NCBI GenBank assembly: GCA_022393335.1
Contig: JAJEKB010021185.1
Coordinates: 1,948,277-2,012,276 of the forward strand
Origin: Macrotrachela quadricornifera
Taxonomy: Eukaryota > Rotifera > Eurotatoria > Philodinida > Philodinidae
Reading direction: 5' to 3'
Length of the DNA: 64,000 bases
Part shown: piece by piece, positions 24,381-36,305 of the stretch
Numbering within the stretch: the first letter of the stretch is position 1
Layout of the letters: each line of letters starts with the position of its first letter
Notes under the pieces: generated by a model
Seen by the model: only the letters and a program-made list of their open reading frames with translations
What the model was told of the DNA's origin: nothing
Database searches by the model: none
Translations under genes and position numbers: made by a program

Positions 24381-25154
24381 TACTTAAGGAAGTCCAAAAA
24401 TAGTGGTAAAGGTACTTTTTTTTTCTTACAAAAAGTCTTAAAAGAATTTCTTTTCAACTAATATCATAATAATTAAATTTTGATACGAACTATTTTTGTT
24501 GATCACTAACTAGTAGCATTCAGATCATAATGGATGTGGTACTTTTGCATTCCATTTTATTAACAATTTATAAAGAACAATCATAAAAGATGAGAGAAAA
24601 AAAACCGAATTCATGTTTTACTATAAAAGGTCTTGTTTTCGCAATGGTCAAAGGACGGAGGCAGATAAAAACGCAAAACGGATCACTCTTCGATTTTTGC
24701 AAAAAGTACATCACCAGATGCTGAATTTAACGATAATTCTTTTGGCGATCAATTGAACACGTTTTGAGAATTCCTTACTCAAAACTACTCAATCACTAAT
24801 ATTGAATAGTTTCATTTGATAGAGCTCTTCAAACTTAACATTACAATTGTCTGCTATCTATTTATTAGGAAGACCTTTGATACCACGTTCATATGAGTAT
24901 AGACATAAATCTCATATGCTTGAAATTTGGTTGTTAATAGTTACTTTTTTTTCGTTAACAAAATCAAGATAAATGAAGCACATAGATTTATCAAGACGGA
25001 TGTAAAGTAAATAAATTACCTTCATCCATACTCTTCAACAATACATATGCACTTTTTATCTAGAAATTTTATTTTTAGTTCTATTTTCTATTAGTTAAAG
25101 TGTCATACGAGAAAAAAATAAAAGACAATGTTATATCTACATTAATTCGAATCA
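24381..25154. other. Spacer downstream of the F-box/LamG gene, nothing recognised
   Basis: No coding frame or repeat seen. Confidence 0.5.
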
Positions 25155-26114
25155 TTAAAGGCGACAAACGTATTCTGTTGATTGAGATTTGATAGCATAT
25201 GCACCCATACTTTCTAATTTAGTTAATGGTACTCGATTCTCCGAGATACATTGGATTTCAGGCAGTTCAAGCCATCGATCAAAAACTGCCACGTCGGCAA
25301 TACACCCATGCCAGAAATGCTCGGGTGATTCCTTTATACCATTGAAACGTTCCCAAGACTCGGGCATTTGTAACGCAGCACCAATGCATAATGCTCCAGG
25401 AAATTTTTTTTGTTGATCTTCACAATTTTCGTTAACATCATCATCATCATCATGAGATTTAGTCTCCTTTTCACATTCGAGTTGACCATTGACAAATAAC
25501 TGTTGCTTATCATGAGATAGTCGAGCTACAATATGATACCATATATCTGTCTCTGGACAATGATCACTAGAACTACTAAAAATGTTGATGCACTTAGCAC
25601 TGTCAAATTGTAGGGAATATCTGAAACGACTATGATGAAGTCCTACATGAAGCAGTGAGTTGGTATCATGTTGCCAGGAAGCAAAAGCGATACGAAAAAA
25701 TGAAGATTCTGGATTCATATCCATGAACCATAAAGATATACAAACAGGATTTCTTTGATATGGTCGAATATCCTGAACTTGAATAATTATACTGGAAGAA
25801 CCATCAAGATGAACACATGGACCGAGCAGGGATTCATGATATTTTGGGTTACCAATATAGTAGAGTTGGTCATATTTGATATTACCGCTGGTATCATGAC
25901 CTAATTTTGATTGATCGTGAAATTCCCAATGGCCAATCATATGATGACGGCAGAAATCAGTGAATCGTTGCTGAAGAAACTTTTCATTCATGATAATATT
26001 TCGCCATCGTTGACATATAAGTGAGATAATTAATAGCTCTGAGAGAGTTGCATCACAAGCTAAGAAGATCTGTTCAAGCAATTTGTTTGGAAGATCATTT
26101 ATTGATGTTACCAT
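25155..26114 (-). CDS. F-box protein with a LamG (concanavalin A-like) domain
   Basis: An intronless 319-residue frame. Residues 5-50 (INDLPNKLLEQIFL...LICQRWRNI) are an F-box, which normally binds Skp1 and brings substrates to an SCF ubiquitin ligase. Residues about 85-290 look like a LamG/jelly-roll fold: VHLDGSSSIIIQ, ISLWFMDM, TDIWYHIVARLS, LFVNGQLE, WHGCIADVAVFDRWL. An acidic DDDDDVNE loop lies near residue 230. An F-box joined to a lectin-like fold is reminiscent of sugar-recognising F-box proteins (FBS/FBG type), though those use a different domain. The start is the first ATG after an in-frame stop. Its ligand is unknown. Confidence 0.8.
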   Translation of the reverse strand: MVTSINDLPNKLLEQIFLACDATLSELLIISLICQRWRNIIMNEKFLQQRFTDFCRHHMIGHWEFHDQSKLGHDTSGNIKYDQLYYIGNPKYHESLLGPCVHLDGSSSIIIQVQDIRPYQRNPVCISLWFMDMNPESSFFRIAFASWQHDTNSLLHVGLHHSRFRYSLQFDSAKCINIFSSSSDHCPETDIWYHIVARLSHDKQQLFVNGQLECEKETKSHDDDDDVNENCEDQQKKFPGALCIGAALQMPESWERFNGIKESPEHFWHGCIADVAVFDRWLELPEIQCISENRVPLTKLESMGAYAIKSQSTEYVCRL

Positions 26115-26964
26115 ATCTGTTGTTATTGTTAATAATACTCAAAGGACAAAACGTGTTGAGAAAATGAAATATTTTTCTTTTCTTTATCGTCGCAAATATT
26201 AGACTATTATTAAGGAGAAAGAACAGTGAATATATTTATACCTATTGATTATGCGTTGGTGAGGTATGAGCGAAAAACCTATAGCAAAAACTGATGACGT
26301 GTATATTGATGTAAATGATAATTACGTTTTATTCTACCTTCGTACTATTTACTTTAAGAATATAGAGGCGACTATTTTCTTGGCTCATATTCTTTTTATA
26401 TACAAATTTTATTTAAAAGATCTGTCTATATATAGTTAATTTTTTACCTCACATAGAAGTGTGAAAAATTTTCTAGATGACAATAATCAGAGAGTGGTCC
26501 TAGTTAAAAATCAGGAGTCAGTTCTCCTGAAGATCGAAAATTTTTTTTTTCAAATAACTAGACGATTATGATTTGATCTAATAAAGTCTGAAACGCTGAT
26601 TATAAATATCTGGTCCAAATCGAAAATCATCTTTTAACTCACAAAATAAAACGGACCCCATACTCGAGTCTCTTGCTAGTCTTATTAAAATGTGTGACTT
26701 GTAAATGAGCTACAAAACACTGATAGTAAACGTAAAACTTCGAGCTCTATCCAATAAAAAAAAAGATCAAATATGAATACTGACTTTATAGTTTTAAAAA
26801 CACCAAATATAGGCCCCAACTGGATCCAACTTCTATGCCTAATTTTATCGATAAAAGTTGATATAGACTAATTTTCCGAGGAAGTCGTGAATCAATGAGA
26901 TATTTTTACCATAAATACATCTTACTAATACCTTCCAAATGTAATAATTTTATCTCGAAAAAAA
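26115..26964. other. Upstream spacer, nothing recognised
   Basis: AT-rich with no supported feature; it should include the F-box/LamG gene promoter on the minus strand. Confidence 0.45.
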
Positions 26965-28530
26965 ATGCTTTTCTATCGGATAAAAACCTCACATAGACAT
27001 TGGAATATTTGTGAAAAGTCATTCGCTAGCAACGTTCGCACTGCTTTTATAATACTGAAATATAACTATTGGATTCAAAAATCTATTAAATTAATATTTG
27101 ATAAAGAAAAGAAAACGTGTACTGTTACAATTGACGAGTTAATACAATTATTCAATGCCATGAAAATAGACCTGCAAAAGGTACGTCACTACGTGCCCAG
27201 TTTCAGTCTAGTCCTTCTCTTAACTTCGGTTACTCTCACAAACTAATCAGTAACGACTATTTCACACTGACTGGTCTGAATCACGATCAGTTCGACAATT
27301 TATGCTCAATGCTACCATCTTTCGTGCTTCGTCGCTCAAAGAAATTGCTCTCGTTGGACCATTGTTACGCGTTTTATAATGAAGTTTCGTCTTGGGTATA
27401 GGCGGCGCAAGGTCAGTATTTTAGGGGAAGCAATAACCTTTACAACAAGCTTCCTCCCTCCGCCTCACAGTGGACAGAAAAATGGGGTCAGGAGTGATTT
27501 CCAGTTGCCAAATCATTTTTGAATCGAGAGTATGTGCATTATGTAGACCTTAATGAACTATGAACATTGTGAAAAGGTTTCGTGCTTTTAGCTTATTTCT
27601 GTCGAAATATTTAATTTTTATGGCGTTTTTTCGCAAAAAGTCGTGGTTCCCCTCAGGTTAACCTGAAAAATCAATTTTCGAGTCTCGACTTGAAACTTTG
27701 CACAGAAAAAGGTCTTAATGAGGCTAATTTATTCTGAAAGTTTTAGATCTTTGGGTTCCTTCTATCCCGAGATACGAGTACAAGAAAAAGTACTCTTTTT
27801 CACATCATTTATAGCAGGAAACATTAAGTGTTCATATTTAAGAATAGGAGCAACCAAGAAATTTGAAATTTTTCAGATTGACTAGTTTTATTGAGACCTC
27901 TCTCTGTACAAAGTTTCAAGCCGAAATCCGAAAGCTGATTTTTGAAGTGAACCTGAGAGAAATCACGGCAGTGCTAATAAAATGCCATAAAAATCAAATA
28001 TCTCAATAAGGGTTCAGCGGTGCATCTTTGCGCATCTATTGAAGATAAGTCATGACACGCCCTATCATACGATAAATTAAGACTTGAATTCAAACTCACG
28101 TAAAATCTCGCAAACGAACTACATTATGGGCCAGTACCTATTTTGCACTATACTGATGGTAAGTTTTTGATCTTATTACAGTCTTTTTTTTATCATCTTC
28201 TACTCACTGTTCATAAGGATCTTGACTTAATCTGACTTTAATTCTTTTGATGAGGATAGATGTCGGACGTAGATAATTAGAAACAGGCTCATCACTATAG
28301 AGAAAATAAAATAATAATCGAGATCGATCTTCATATATTAACTACAGAGTCGTATTGAGTATATGTTTTATGAGTTATACGATTTTACTTCATTCTAGTG
28401 TACACAAAATAAATGAATAAATAGGGGAAGCAATTGCAGCCCCTTGTATTGTTGGTGCGCCGCCTATGATAATGACGCGGTGATCTTTATGATCTTCTCC
28501 ACAACTGTTGTAATTATAGTCACTAGATGA
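26965..28530 (+). pseudogene. Degenerate Harbinger-like (DDE_Tnp_4 type) transposase gene split by a MITE
   Basis: The 5' piece (26965 to about 27397) encodes a basic N-terminal region, then YFTLTGLNHDQFDNLCSMLP and VLRRSKKLLS. This is the region that precedes the DDE nuclease in HARBI1-like transposases (LTGL..eqFd.Ll..lp). The two halves are in different frames: the first frame stops at 27244-27246, and the TGL frame is reached only through a frameshift or an unlikely 26-nt intron (27181-27206). After the inserted element, NDAVIFMIFSTTVVIIV continues the expected helix-turn-helix part (28465 to about 28530) and then stops. The catalytic domain is absent. The gene is dead. Confidence 0.6.
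27401..28464. mobile_element. MITE inserted in the Harbinger-like pseudogene
   Basis: The 1064-bp element begins GGCGGCGCA and ends TGCGCCGCC. The repeats extend about 40 bp inward (GGGGAAGCAAT at the left; GGGGAAGCAATTGC at the right), and TA flanks both sides. Inside is a second inverted repeat of about 100 bp per arm: CAGGTTAACCTGAAAAATCA and CTTGAAACTTTGCACAG at 27658-27710, complement near 27910-27960. No open frame of note. TA target site fits Tc1/mariner-type or similar mobilisation; the superfamily is not settled. Confidence 0.65.
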
Positions 28531-30710
28531 ACACTATAATCAAGTTATTCTGTTATACACAACCAAACATAATGAATTCCCGTTCACATCTATGAGCAAT
28601 TTTATTGACATCCCTATTGTGTTAGTTTAGGGCCAAGTGAATCGACAGTCGATGAACGTTACTTGTAATATATAAATAGTCATGATTGTATCCAAACTGA
28701 ATGATAAAAGTTCATTTTTAATACTGCACTATCAGAGATATTTTCGCTTTATTTTTTCATAACTACGTTTTCTGCTGAAAATTTTAAAAATCACGAAAGG
28801 CAGTCAGACAGACCCAATGACTTGTTTGGACTTCTGATAAATATGCTATAATTTCAACAATTTCTTTTTTAGAAAGATAATGAGATTCAATTCAATATGC
28901 AAGAGTATTCGTTTCTCCAAGTTAGATTGAAAATTCACCGTGCGATAATCCTAGAACAAAGATATCCTTGTTCATCAAATATATACGTTTTGTATGATGA
29001 CAATCTAAGAGATGAATAAGACAGAGAAACAATAGTAATTGTTATATCGTTATTCTATATTACGAATAAAAATGATATCAATAAATGAAAGTCTAAAGAA
29101 ATGGATTATTTTACTTTAAATTGTATTACTTATATGTTAATGCTCTTTTTCTCAACTTATAAATATGTGATCAATTCTTATTTATTTTGCTTCAAGAATC
29201 AATAAATATATAATGGTAAGCTTACGGAAAAGAAAAGAAGAATATTGCCATTAGGCGTGCTCAATTACTATTGATATATCCAATAAAGATATCCTTTAAA
29301 AGTATCTTTTTATAAAAAACAAAGACTAAAACCTTTGAATTTCAAGAATATAAGGAAAAAATTATAAGAACATTATCATTGAAATGATTTTATTGATAAA
29401 TGTAGAAAAGTATTTTATTTCATACATTTAGTATTTACAATGTGTTGTTGTTATTTTAACTGATCCTATAGAAAAAAAACGATCGTTACATCTATAAAAT
29501 AGGTACGGAAATACTGAGCAATAAACCAAGAGCAGCCATTTTTAGTTAAGTTCTTGGTAAATTTATTATATACGAACAACAATCAATTGAAGATTTTTAC
29601 AATATATATGTAGGCTTTGGTATGATTCATTCAGTTACTTACGACTTTTTGTCTAAGTAATGTGGACTATAAAAAATAAACCAAATTTTCACATATGTTT
29701 TCATGATTTTAATCAAAATAAATTTCAGTTGAATGAATTATCCGATTTAATTTATATGAGAACCATTTCAATGAAGAACACTGCTTCTGAATCTTATTAA
29801 AAGATCACAAAACTACTCTTGGTTTTCATTTTAACAACAATTTTAATTATCATAAAGCGATCAATTTGTTCTTGTTTTGTCTTATATGCACCTTAAAGAA
29901 ACTTGCGGTCTGAAAAGATGTATTTTTATTTCCAGATTCGTTCGTTTTTCTTTCGACGTTTTTCACCAATTTTTGTTCGAAAGTCACTAGAATCCTTTTA
30001 ACAATTTATGCGTTCTTTATACCCTTTAAACTTTTATAATAGATAAAGTAACAGTCAAAATATCTGTAAGAGAGATATTTGAAGACAATTGATAATAATA
30101 TTGAAATATACTCATCCATATCCTTTTTATCAAAAACTTTTAAACAATCCATTTGATATCATTAAACATTTGTAAATATAATTGATTATTACTTAAGTTA
30201 TAGAATTTGAATCAGTTAAGAGCGAAAACAAAAAATAACAGACTGTAGCAATATATTGATTTGTCGAGTGTTGGAAGAAGATAAACAGTGATATAACTAG
30301 AGTAATTAATTTCTTTAATTACACCATAGTTAGTTCTAATCAAGCAAGAGATTCGATTTCTAACATAACGACTGAATTCTGATGAATTTCAATGAGAATC
30401 TATCTTTTAAATTTTTATTCGATAGGATTTTGCTATCATATAGAGTGAGAAAACTTTCGACAATTGTTTCTTGAAATCTTACATATATTGCCTCGTGGCG
30501 TCCTCTTAACACTACAATAAGAATGCATAATATTAAATATTGATGTCGACTACCTTTCTTATCGTCAATGGCGTCATTTTTGCTGTTCTTCATGCAAGGA
30601 AGAATTGCACAATCATATGTAAATATCAAGAAAAAACCTTTCAAAGCACACGCACACATATTCCAGTAAAAATCATTGAGAGACTCAGTTTAAATTAATT
30701 GACAAGATTA
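28531..30710. other. Long AT-rich spacer, nothing recognised
   Basis: No domain-bearing frame. A 99-codon minus frame at 30360-30659 lies just upstream of the F-box/LRR gene and cannot be assigned. The promoter of that gene should lie at the right end. Confidence 0.45.
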
Positions 30711-32705
30711 ATGTCTACCAATGTTACTCTATCTCTTTCCACACTACCAATCGAACTTATCTATCGTATTCTCGACAATCTTGATGTTTTATCAATTTTA
30801 TTTTCACTTCGCAATGTATGCACACGACTCAACGCAATAACAGACAGTTATCATCGATATAAGGTAAAAGTTTTATAAAGCTTTAGTCTGGTAGATGTGA
30901 TTCAAATCTTATTCAGTACATTACTGGATGGTTTTTGATACAACGAGACGAAAATTGTACAAGATTCGCTTGAAAGTCTGCTGAAAAATTTCTATCGCTA
31001 TCCCAAATACAACCCGACATACTCTATTTGCTGATAACATAAATTTCCTCGTATCTACTTCTGAATGTAAGGCTGATACTATAGTTGAGGATAGCAGTCA
31101 CATAATTTATTTCTCGAATCATGATTTTTTTTTATGGGCATTTTCAGTTATTTAATGTTTGACTCTTTTTCACAAAAGCTAAGATAAGATACAGCCAGCT
31201 CGTTCAATTGAATGTTTATGTAGTCATTTCGATTATATTTAATAATCACGTTTAATCCCAAAAATTTTTAATGATTTCTCTTATTACATCAAATTTAAAT
31301 GATGCATAGGATACTATTGATTTATTTTATTTCTTATAGACATTCACTACTCTTACACTGCAAGGAAAAAGAAGAAACGATCAGGAGATGCAACGATTAT
31401 GTAATGCATTGCAAAACAACATTGTAAGATATGTCGTTTTGTTATCTACTCTACATTTATATTTTTAATTCTAAAGACACTTACAACATTAACTCTTGAA
31501 TATAATAAAATTAGTGATCAGACAATGCAATATTTTACTAAAGTACTACAGAGTAATACAGTGAGATTAATCATTTACGTAAAAAATATCCTCAATACTA
31601 GTAAATTTGATAATTTTATATAGACACTTATCACACTAAATATTAAACTTGATCTAATCAGTAATGAAAGTATACAACATCTAGCTAATATGTTGGAACA
31701 CAATGCCGTAAGATTAGTTTATTATTCATTTATTTTAGATTCGTATTCATCATTTTATACAGACACTTTCTACACTAGATATTGAATACGGACAAATTAA
31801 CATTGAAGGAATAAAATATCTAGCTGATGCACTACGAAATAATGTCGTGAGAAGAATTATCTACTTTACTATATTATAGTTATCTCAATAATTTTACATA
31901 GGCACTCAGTAAGCTCAGTCTTCGATATAATCGAATTGGAGATCAAGGAATAGAATATCTTGCCAATGCTCTACAATACCATCAAGTAAGAACAAGTAGA
32001 CTTTCTTTATCTATCGTATATATGTATTCTATCGTTGACAATAGACGGTCACTACATTAAATCTCCAAATGAATCTAATCAGTGTTCAAGGAACACAATA
32101 TTTAGCTAATATGTTAAAAACTAATAAGGTACACTTATTACATTATTTAATAACTTGTATTCAGTATTATTATCTTATACAGACACTTACTACACTTAAT
32201 CTTAAAACTAATCTAATCAATGACCAAGCTATACAGCATCTAGCTGAAGTATTACAAGTCAATAATGTGAAATTTCTTTTGTATTCATTTATTCTATTCT
32301 CATTTTTATCTTTATCTACAGACCTTGACTACACTCAATCTTCGATTCAATCAAATTGGTGACCAAGGAGTATATCATTTAGCAAATGCATTAAAAAATA
32401 ATAAAGTAAGATATGTTCATAATCAACTTGTTAAGTATTTCTTTTATTAACGAATGTAGACATTTACCACATTAGATCTCGCTGAGAATCGAATTGGTAA
32501 TAAAGGTATAGAATATTTAGCTGAAGCACTACAAAATAACATCGTAAGAATAGTTTTGTATCTAATCATTTTCTAAACATTATTTCATTTGGCATAGACA
32601 CTTACTACACTCGATCTAAGATGGAATAAAATTGATAAAAACATAAAAAAACGTTTTTCAACTGCGATTCGACAACATAACAAAATGTTGAAACTGTTCT
32701 CATAA
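30711..32705 (+). CDS. F-box protein with RNI-type leucine-rich repeats, one repeat per exon
   Basis: Exons: 30711-30863, 31340-31423, 31477-31560, 31624-31707, 31763-31846, 31902-31985, 32045-32128, 32183-32266, 32322-32405, 32460-32543, 32598-32705. Exon 1 (51 codons) is an F-box (LSTLPIELIYRILDNLDVLS...). Each of the next nine exons is exactly 84 nt, phase 0, and encodes one 28-residue repeat of the form TLTTL.L..N.I...G...LA..L..N. The last exon adds a capping repeat and stops at 32703-32705, giving about 338 residues. Such RNI/NLRC3-like repeats form a horseshoe for protein binding; with an F-box this suggests an SCF substrate receptor. The first intron (476 nt) is far longer than the others (51-63 nt), so an exon may have been lost there. 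Convergent with the ART gene 83 nt away. Confidence 0.8.
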
Positions 32706-35480
32706 AAAAATCTTTAATTGATGTCAGCACATCAAAAACTTGAAATAAAGAAAGATTTTTATTGTTATAATATATTTCTGTAAGAATTTTAGCGAGTAAT
32801 ACTTTCAAGTTCTGCTCGCACTGTATCATGTGTAATTTCATCTCGATCATCGAAGAATACTAACTTCGGAACATTAATACGTCCAATTTTTACAAATTTT
32901 ATTCGATTGACATCGATAACAACATAATCCGTCTCTTTTTTTGGCGACATACTAATTACAAGAGTGCACCAGATGATGATAAGTCTTAATTTTTCAATTA
33001 ATCGATCGAGAGTAGATAGTATAGAAATGTCATGGATTAGATGTTCGCATCTATAAAACACCAATATTCTCTTCAAGTCATTCAATGAAAGCCATTCAAC
33101 CATAAACTTCTCATATCGCCATAAATTGATATTATAGGTCCCTACTTTGTCCTTACCATCACGTAAGCAAGACGAAACAGCAAGAAACAAAAATGGATAC
33201 ATGTCGATTGATGAAACAGTTGTATGGTGCTCTTCAAAAGGCATATTAAGAAAAATCTTCAAATTACAATTGGTAATCCATTGTTCTCTCTCCCTTAAAT
33301 ATGTATTGAGAAGGCGGAGTCGATACCGCACTCTACGCTGAAGACAAAATTCACGAGTTGTTCTACGGAACTCCAGTAAAATGGACCACTGATCATCCTC
33401 TATCTCATAATCGGCCATATTTACTAATTCCATTCTATATCCAGGTGAAACGCATACCGATACTCTCCGTTCTTTTTTGGCCATTTCTGGATAATGATCG
33501 AATTCTTTTACGGATGGTTTTGAGCTCAGTCGGTTGATTTTACGTTCTAAATTATCTATCATTTGTTTGTTTGTAATACAATGTGCTAATTCCAGTGCTT
33601 TGTAGTAACAATTCAAAGCTTTTTCCGTATAAAAATAAAACTTTGCATAAGCATCTCCCACATATTGAAAGATTTTTGCAATGTTATCACAATCGTAGTG
33701 GAACGACTCAGTATCTTGATTGCGGTATTGTAAGATATACTCGTATAATGCAATAGTTCGTGCTGATGTTCCCTTTTCCAATGTGCTTAGCAAACCATGA
33801 AAACTCTTTTCTTCAGATCGAAAGATGGAAAGATTATTAATTACGAAAGATTGCTTATATAATTCGATGGCTTTGGTGATTGATTCAGGATCATCAAAAC
33901 CTTCATACATGAATATTGCCAATGATTCATCGCGTCGCTTTCGAATTCCACATTCTTTATGAAATCGCTCCCACCATTTAGCCCAATTTAGTTTATTCCC
34001 TATTGTCGTATATTTCTTTACAAACTCAAGCGATTCCTTCTTCATTTCATCGCTTTCATTTTGTAACCGTGTGTTCAATAAGTTCCAACAAGGGTCAAAT
34101 ACTGCATCAGCATATAATTCTAGTACAATTGGTACCCATGGACGCTCTGATGTCGAATTGCCGATATATTTTATACGAAAAAGGCTTCCAATACTGAAAA
34201 GAACTTCTTTTTCATCCAATGGATTTACCGTTTCATTAATGTCGACAAACTGATGACAAAACTTGGAGGGTACAGTACCTGTAGCATAATAATTGTCGGG
34301 AATAATAATCTGATAAAGACAACGAACATAGCCAGGACAATCACCGGAACAGAATATCCATGCAACTTCTGGATCACGCGTTGATGAACCGAATGTGTTA
34401 AGTACTATATGAGAATTGCGTGATTGGCAGTAATCTTTAAGTCGCTGTAACTCAGTTTCTAGCATATACTGGCCGCGATAAAGAACTCGGATGGGCGATC
34501 TAATTTTTCCCAGATACAAATCGAAGACATAGCGTTTATATCTTTTTCTCAGTTCATTGTACAAATCACTGATATATGGTTGAAATTTGATAATAATATC
34601 AATATTATGAGTTCGTAATGCATAATTGACGATTTCGAAAACAAAGCTAGACTGACAATAATAATCTATTGCTTTATTGGCAGTATAATATTTTTCGAAA
34701 TCCTCAATTTTTTTTAGCATCCCGGCATCTTGTCTATAGAACGAACGACATTCATTTAACATTTCATTCCAAGTATCTTTTGTTTGTGGTTGATTAATTA
34801 GAACTCTTATGAATAATTGGTACCACCGACCATCATCAGTCGATGCTTTTTGAAATGAACTTTCATCGAGAAACGACCAACGACATGTAAAATTCTTCAC
34901 GTCGCGAAATACAGTTGTTAATAATTCCGTTTTATTATCGAAAACACCTCGAATTTTTGTAAATGATTGTGCCCAAATCTGATGTTTTGTGCGATCATAA
35001 CAAAAAACGTAAATACACTCAATCTGAATTAATTCAAACAAATGAAGATCATGCATTTCTCCAAAAGAACCAGAAATAATTAGAAAAATTTTCTTTGTTG
35101 CATTGTTCTGAATAAATTCCAAACTTGAATCTGAGCTATTGAATTCATGTACAGGATTGTTTAGAATATTTCGAAGATCACTTATAAGAAGTTGCCACTC
35201 ATTACTTGTTTCAATTAGAGCATCAATAACAATAATGACAAAGTCAACCAAATTATTTGTTAATTTTAATGAAAGAGAACGCAGTAGCAACGGATTGATC
35301 TGACGCGGTGAATCCGGTTCAGAAATATTATTAAGAGCACTCATCTTTTCTTCTGTTTGACATACTATTTCGAAATGTTTTTTACCAACAACTTTTTTTT
35401 ACTTTCACCGTTTATATGCAACATTATGAGTAACTATGCAAACATAGTTACACACATAGACGCAAGAACGAAACATATTT
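32696..35480. repeat. Segmental duplication, copy 1 (ART gene and flanks)
   Basis: Starts inside the last codons of the F-box/LRR gene (GTTCTCATAAAAAAATCTTT) and ends near GAACGAAACATATTTT. The same DNA occurs at 49001-51736 and 54290-54384. Identity by eye is about nine in ten or better through the coding part. Confidence 0.8.
32789..35344 (-). CDS. Large mono-ADP-ribosyltransferase with C-terminal TPR-like region (copy 1)
   Basis: A single uninterrupted frame of 851 codons. Residues about 33-160 form an alpha/beta domain (LVDFVIIVIDAL, KKIFLIISGSFGE, CIYVFCYD, IRGVFD) often seen in front of rotifer ART domains; its function is unknown. The ART domain spans about 285-410: Arg290 in LYRGQ, the FGSSTRDPEVA segment (320-322) in place of S-T-S, and E378-K-E380 as the ExE pair. 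All key residues are therefore present. Residues about 480-600 contain TPR-like helices (AIELYKQ, TIALYEYILQY, ALNCYYKALELA). The last 200 residues are unassigned. No signal peptide or membrane helix is seen, suggesting a cytosolic protein. Start is the first ATG; TAG-like upstream codons close the frame. The paralogue at 49137-51692 has identical length. Confidence 0.85.
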   Translation of the reverse strand: MSALNNISEPDSPRQINPLLLRSLSLKLTNNLVDFVIIVIDALIETSNEWQLLISDLRNILNNPVHEFNSSDSSLEFIQNNATKKIFLIISGSFGEMHDLHLFELIQIECIYVFCYDRTKHQIWAQSFTKIRGVFDNKTELLTTVFRDVKNFTCRWSFLDESSFQKASTDDGRWYQLFIRVLINQPQTKDTWNEMLNECRSFYRQDAGMLKKIEDFEKYYTANKAIDYYCQSSFVFEIVNYALRTHNIDIIIKFQPYISDLYNELRKRYKRYVFDLYLGKIRSPIRVLYRGQYMLETELQRLKDYCQSRNSHIVLNTFGSSTRDPEVAWIFCSGDCPGYVRCLYQIIIPDNYYATGTVPSKFCHQFVDINETVNPLDEKEVLFSIGSLFRIKYIGNSTSERPWVPIVLELYADAVFDPCWNLLNTRLQNESDEMKKESLEFVKKYTTIGNKLNWAKWWERFHKECGIRKRRDESLAIFMYEGFDDPESITKAIELYKQSFVINNLSIFRSEEKSFHGLLSTLEKGTSARTIALYEYILQYRNQDTESFHYDCDNIAKIFQYVGDAYAKFYFYTEKALNCYYKALELAHCITNKQMIDNLERKINRLSSKPSVKEFDHYPEMAKKERRVSVCVSPGYRMELVNMADYEIEDDQWSILLEFRRTTREFCLQRRVRYRLRLLNTYLREREQWITNCNLKIFLNMPFEEHHTTVSSIDMYPFLFLAVSSCLRDGKDKVGTYNINLWRYEKFMVEWLSLNDLKRILVFYRCEHLIHDISILSTLDRLIEKLRLIIIWCTLVISMSPKKETDYVVIDVNRIKFVKIGRINVPKLVFFDDRDEITHDTVRAELESITR

Positions 35481-36305
35481 TTATGTATATATATATAAGC
35501 ATGTTTGTCTGTTCGTTATGCATTCAGTTCCTGTAATAGCTACCATCACCAAACGTTCCATGGCACTTCCTTAGATCCAGAAAAAGATTGAGAGGAGGTT
35601 AACGCGACCAATGAGCTTGAGTAGTTCAGTCAAACGTGAGAGTCAGAGAAACGCGTAATTTGCAAAAAATTTCTTAAAACATGCATCGACAAACAAAATA
35701 TTTTTTAAATTACCATACGCACTAAGATAAACTGTGTCACACTTTGCAACACAATGTACGACACATTCTGAAATCACGGCTCAAATCTACCATATGGCAA
35801 ATTTTTAATTTTTTTCTTAGAAGTATGTGATTGATATATTTTTCGATTTAATTATTGCCATGTTGAAAGATTAAAGAAGATCAGATTGCAGGCTCTGGTC
35901 ATCCTTGAAATGATCCGATCTCCATCAGACCATTTAATGTTTGCCCTCTCTCGATAATTGGACGAGAATGGCGTATTTTGAACAAATAATCGAGAAATAA
36001 TTGTAATAAAATAATTAAGACGAAAATATTCAAGTTCTGTACGTTCAATCACGTTGTTTATATATACATGTATGTTTGAAACAAGAAGGTAAATCAACAA
36101 TCAGCAGATAGAACGAAAGAAATATATACACGACACATTTTCTCCATTGAGGTTGCAACACTATAATCTACGACACATTTATTTTTAGTGTGTGAGCCAT
36201 GCATCATCATGTAAGTTATATGAAATATTTTCACTTTTTGCGTGTAAATATAAAACATCAATATACGCGCAGAGTTGTGTTTTGTAAGTACATGGATGGA
36301 AACAC
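35345..36305. other. Upstream of ART copy 1, with one dispersed-repeat copy
   Basis: 35345-35480 is shared with the displaced upstream block of ART copy 2. Near 35505-35600 lies a single copy of the dispersed repeat (TCTGTTCGTTATGCATTCAG ... CCAGAAAAAGATTGAGAGGAG), also found near 63615-63710. The rest to 36305 shows nothing. Confidence 0.55.

Noticed and set aside
30360..30659. 99-codon minus-strand frame divergent from the F-box/LRR gene
   Set aside because: No recognisable domain, AT-biased composition and no splice partners; could not be told from chance.
30990..31140. Reading frame with TLFADNINFLVSTSE, similar at a glance to a reverse-transcriptase FADD segment
   Set aside because: Lies in the first intron of an F-box/LRR gene, is under 50 codons, lacks the second Asp, and no other retroelement sequence surrounds it.
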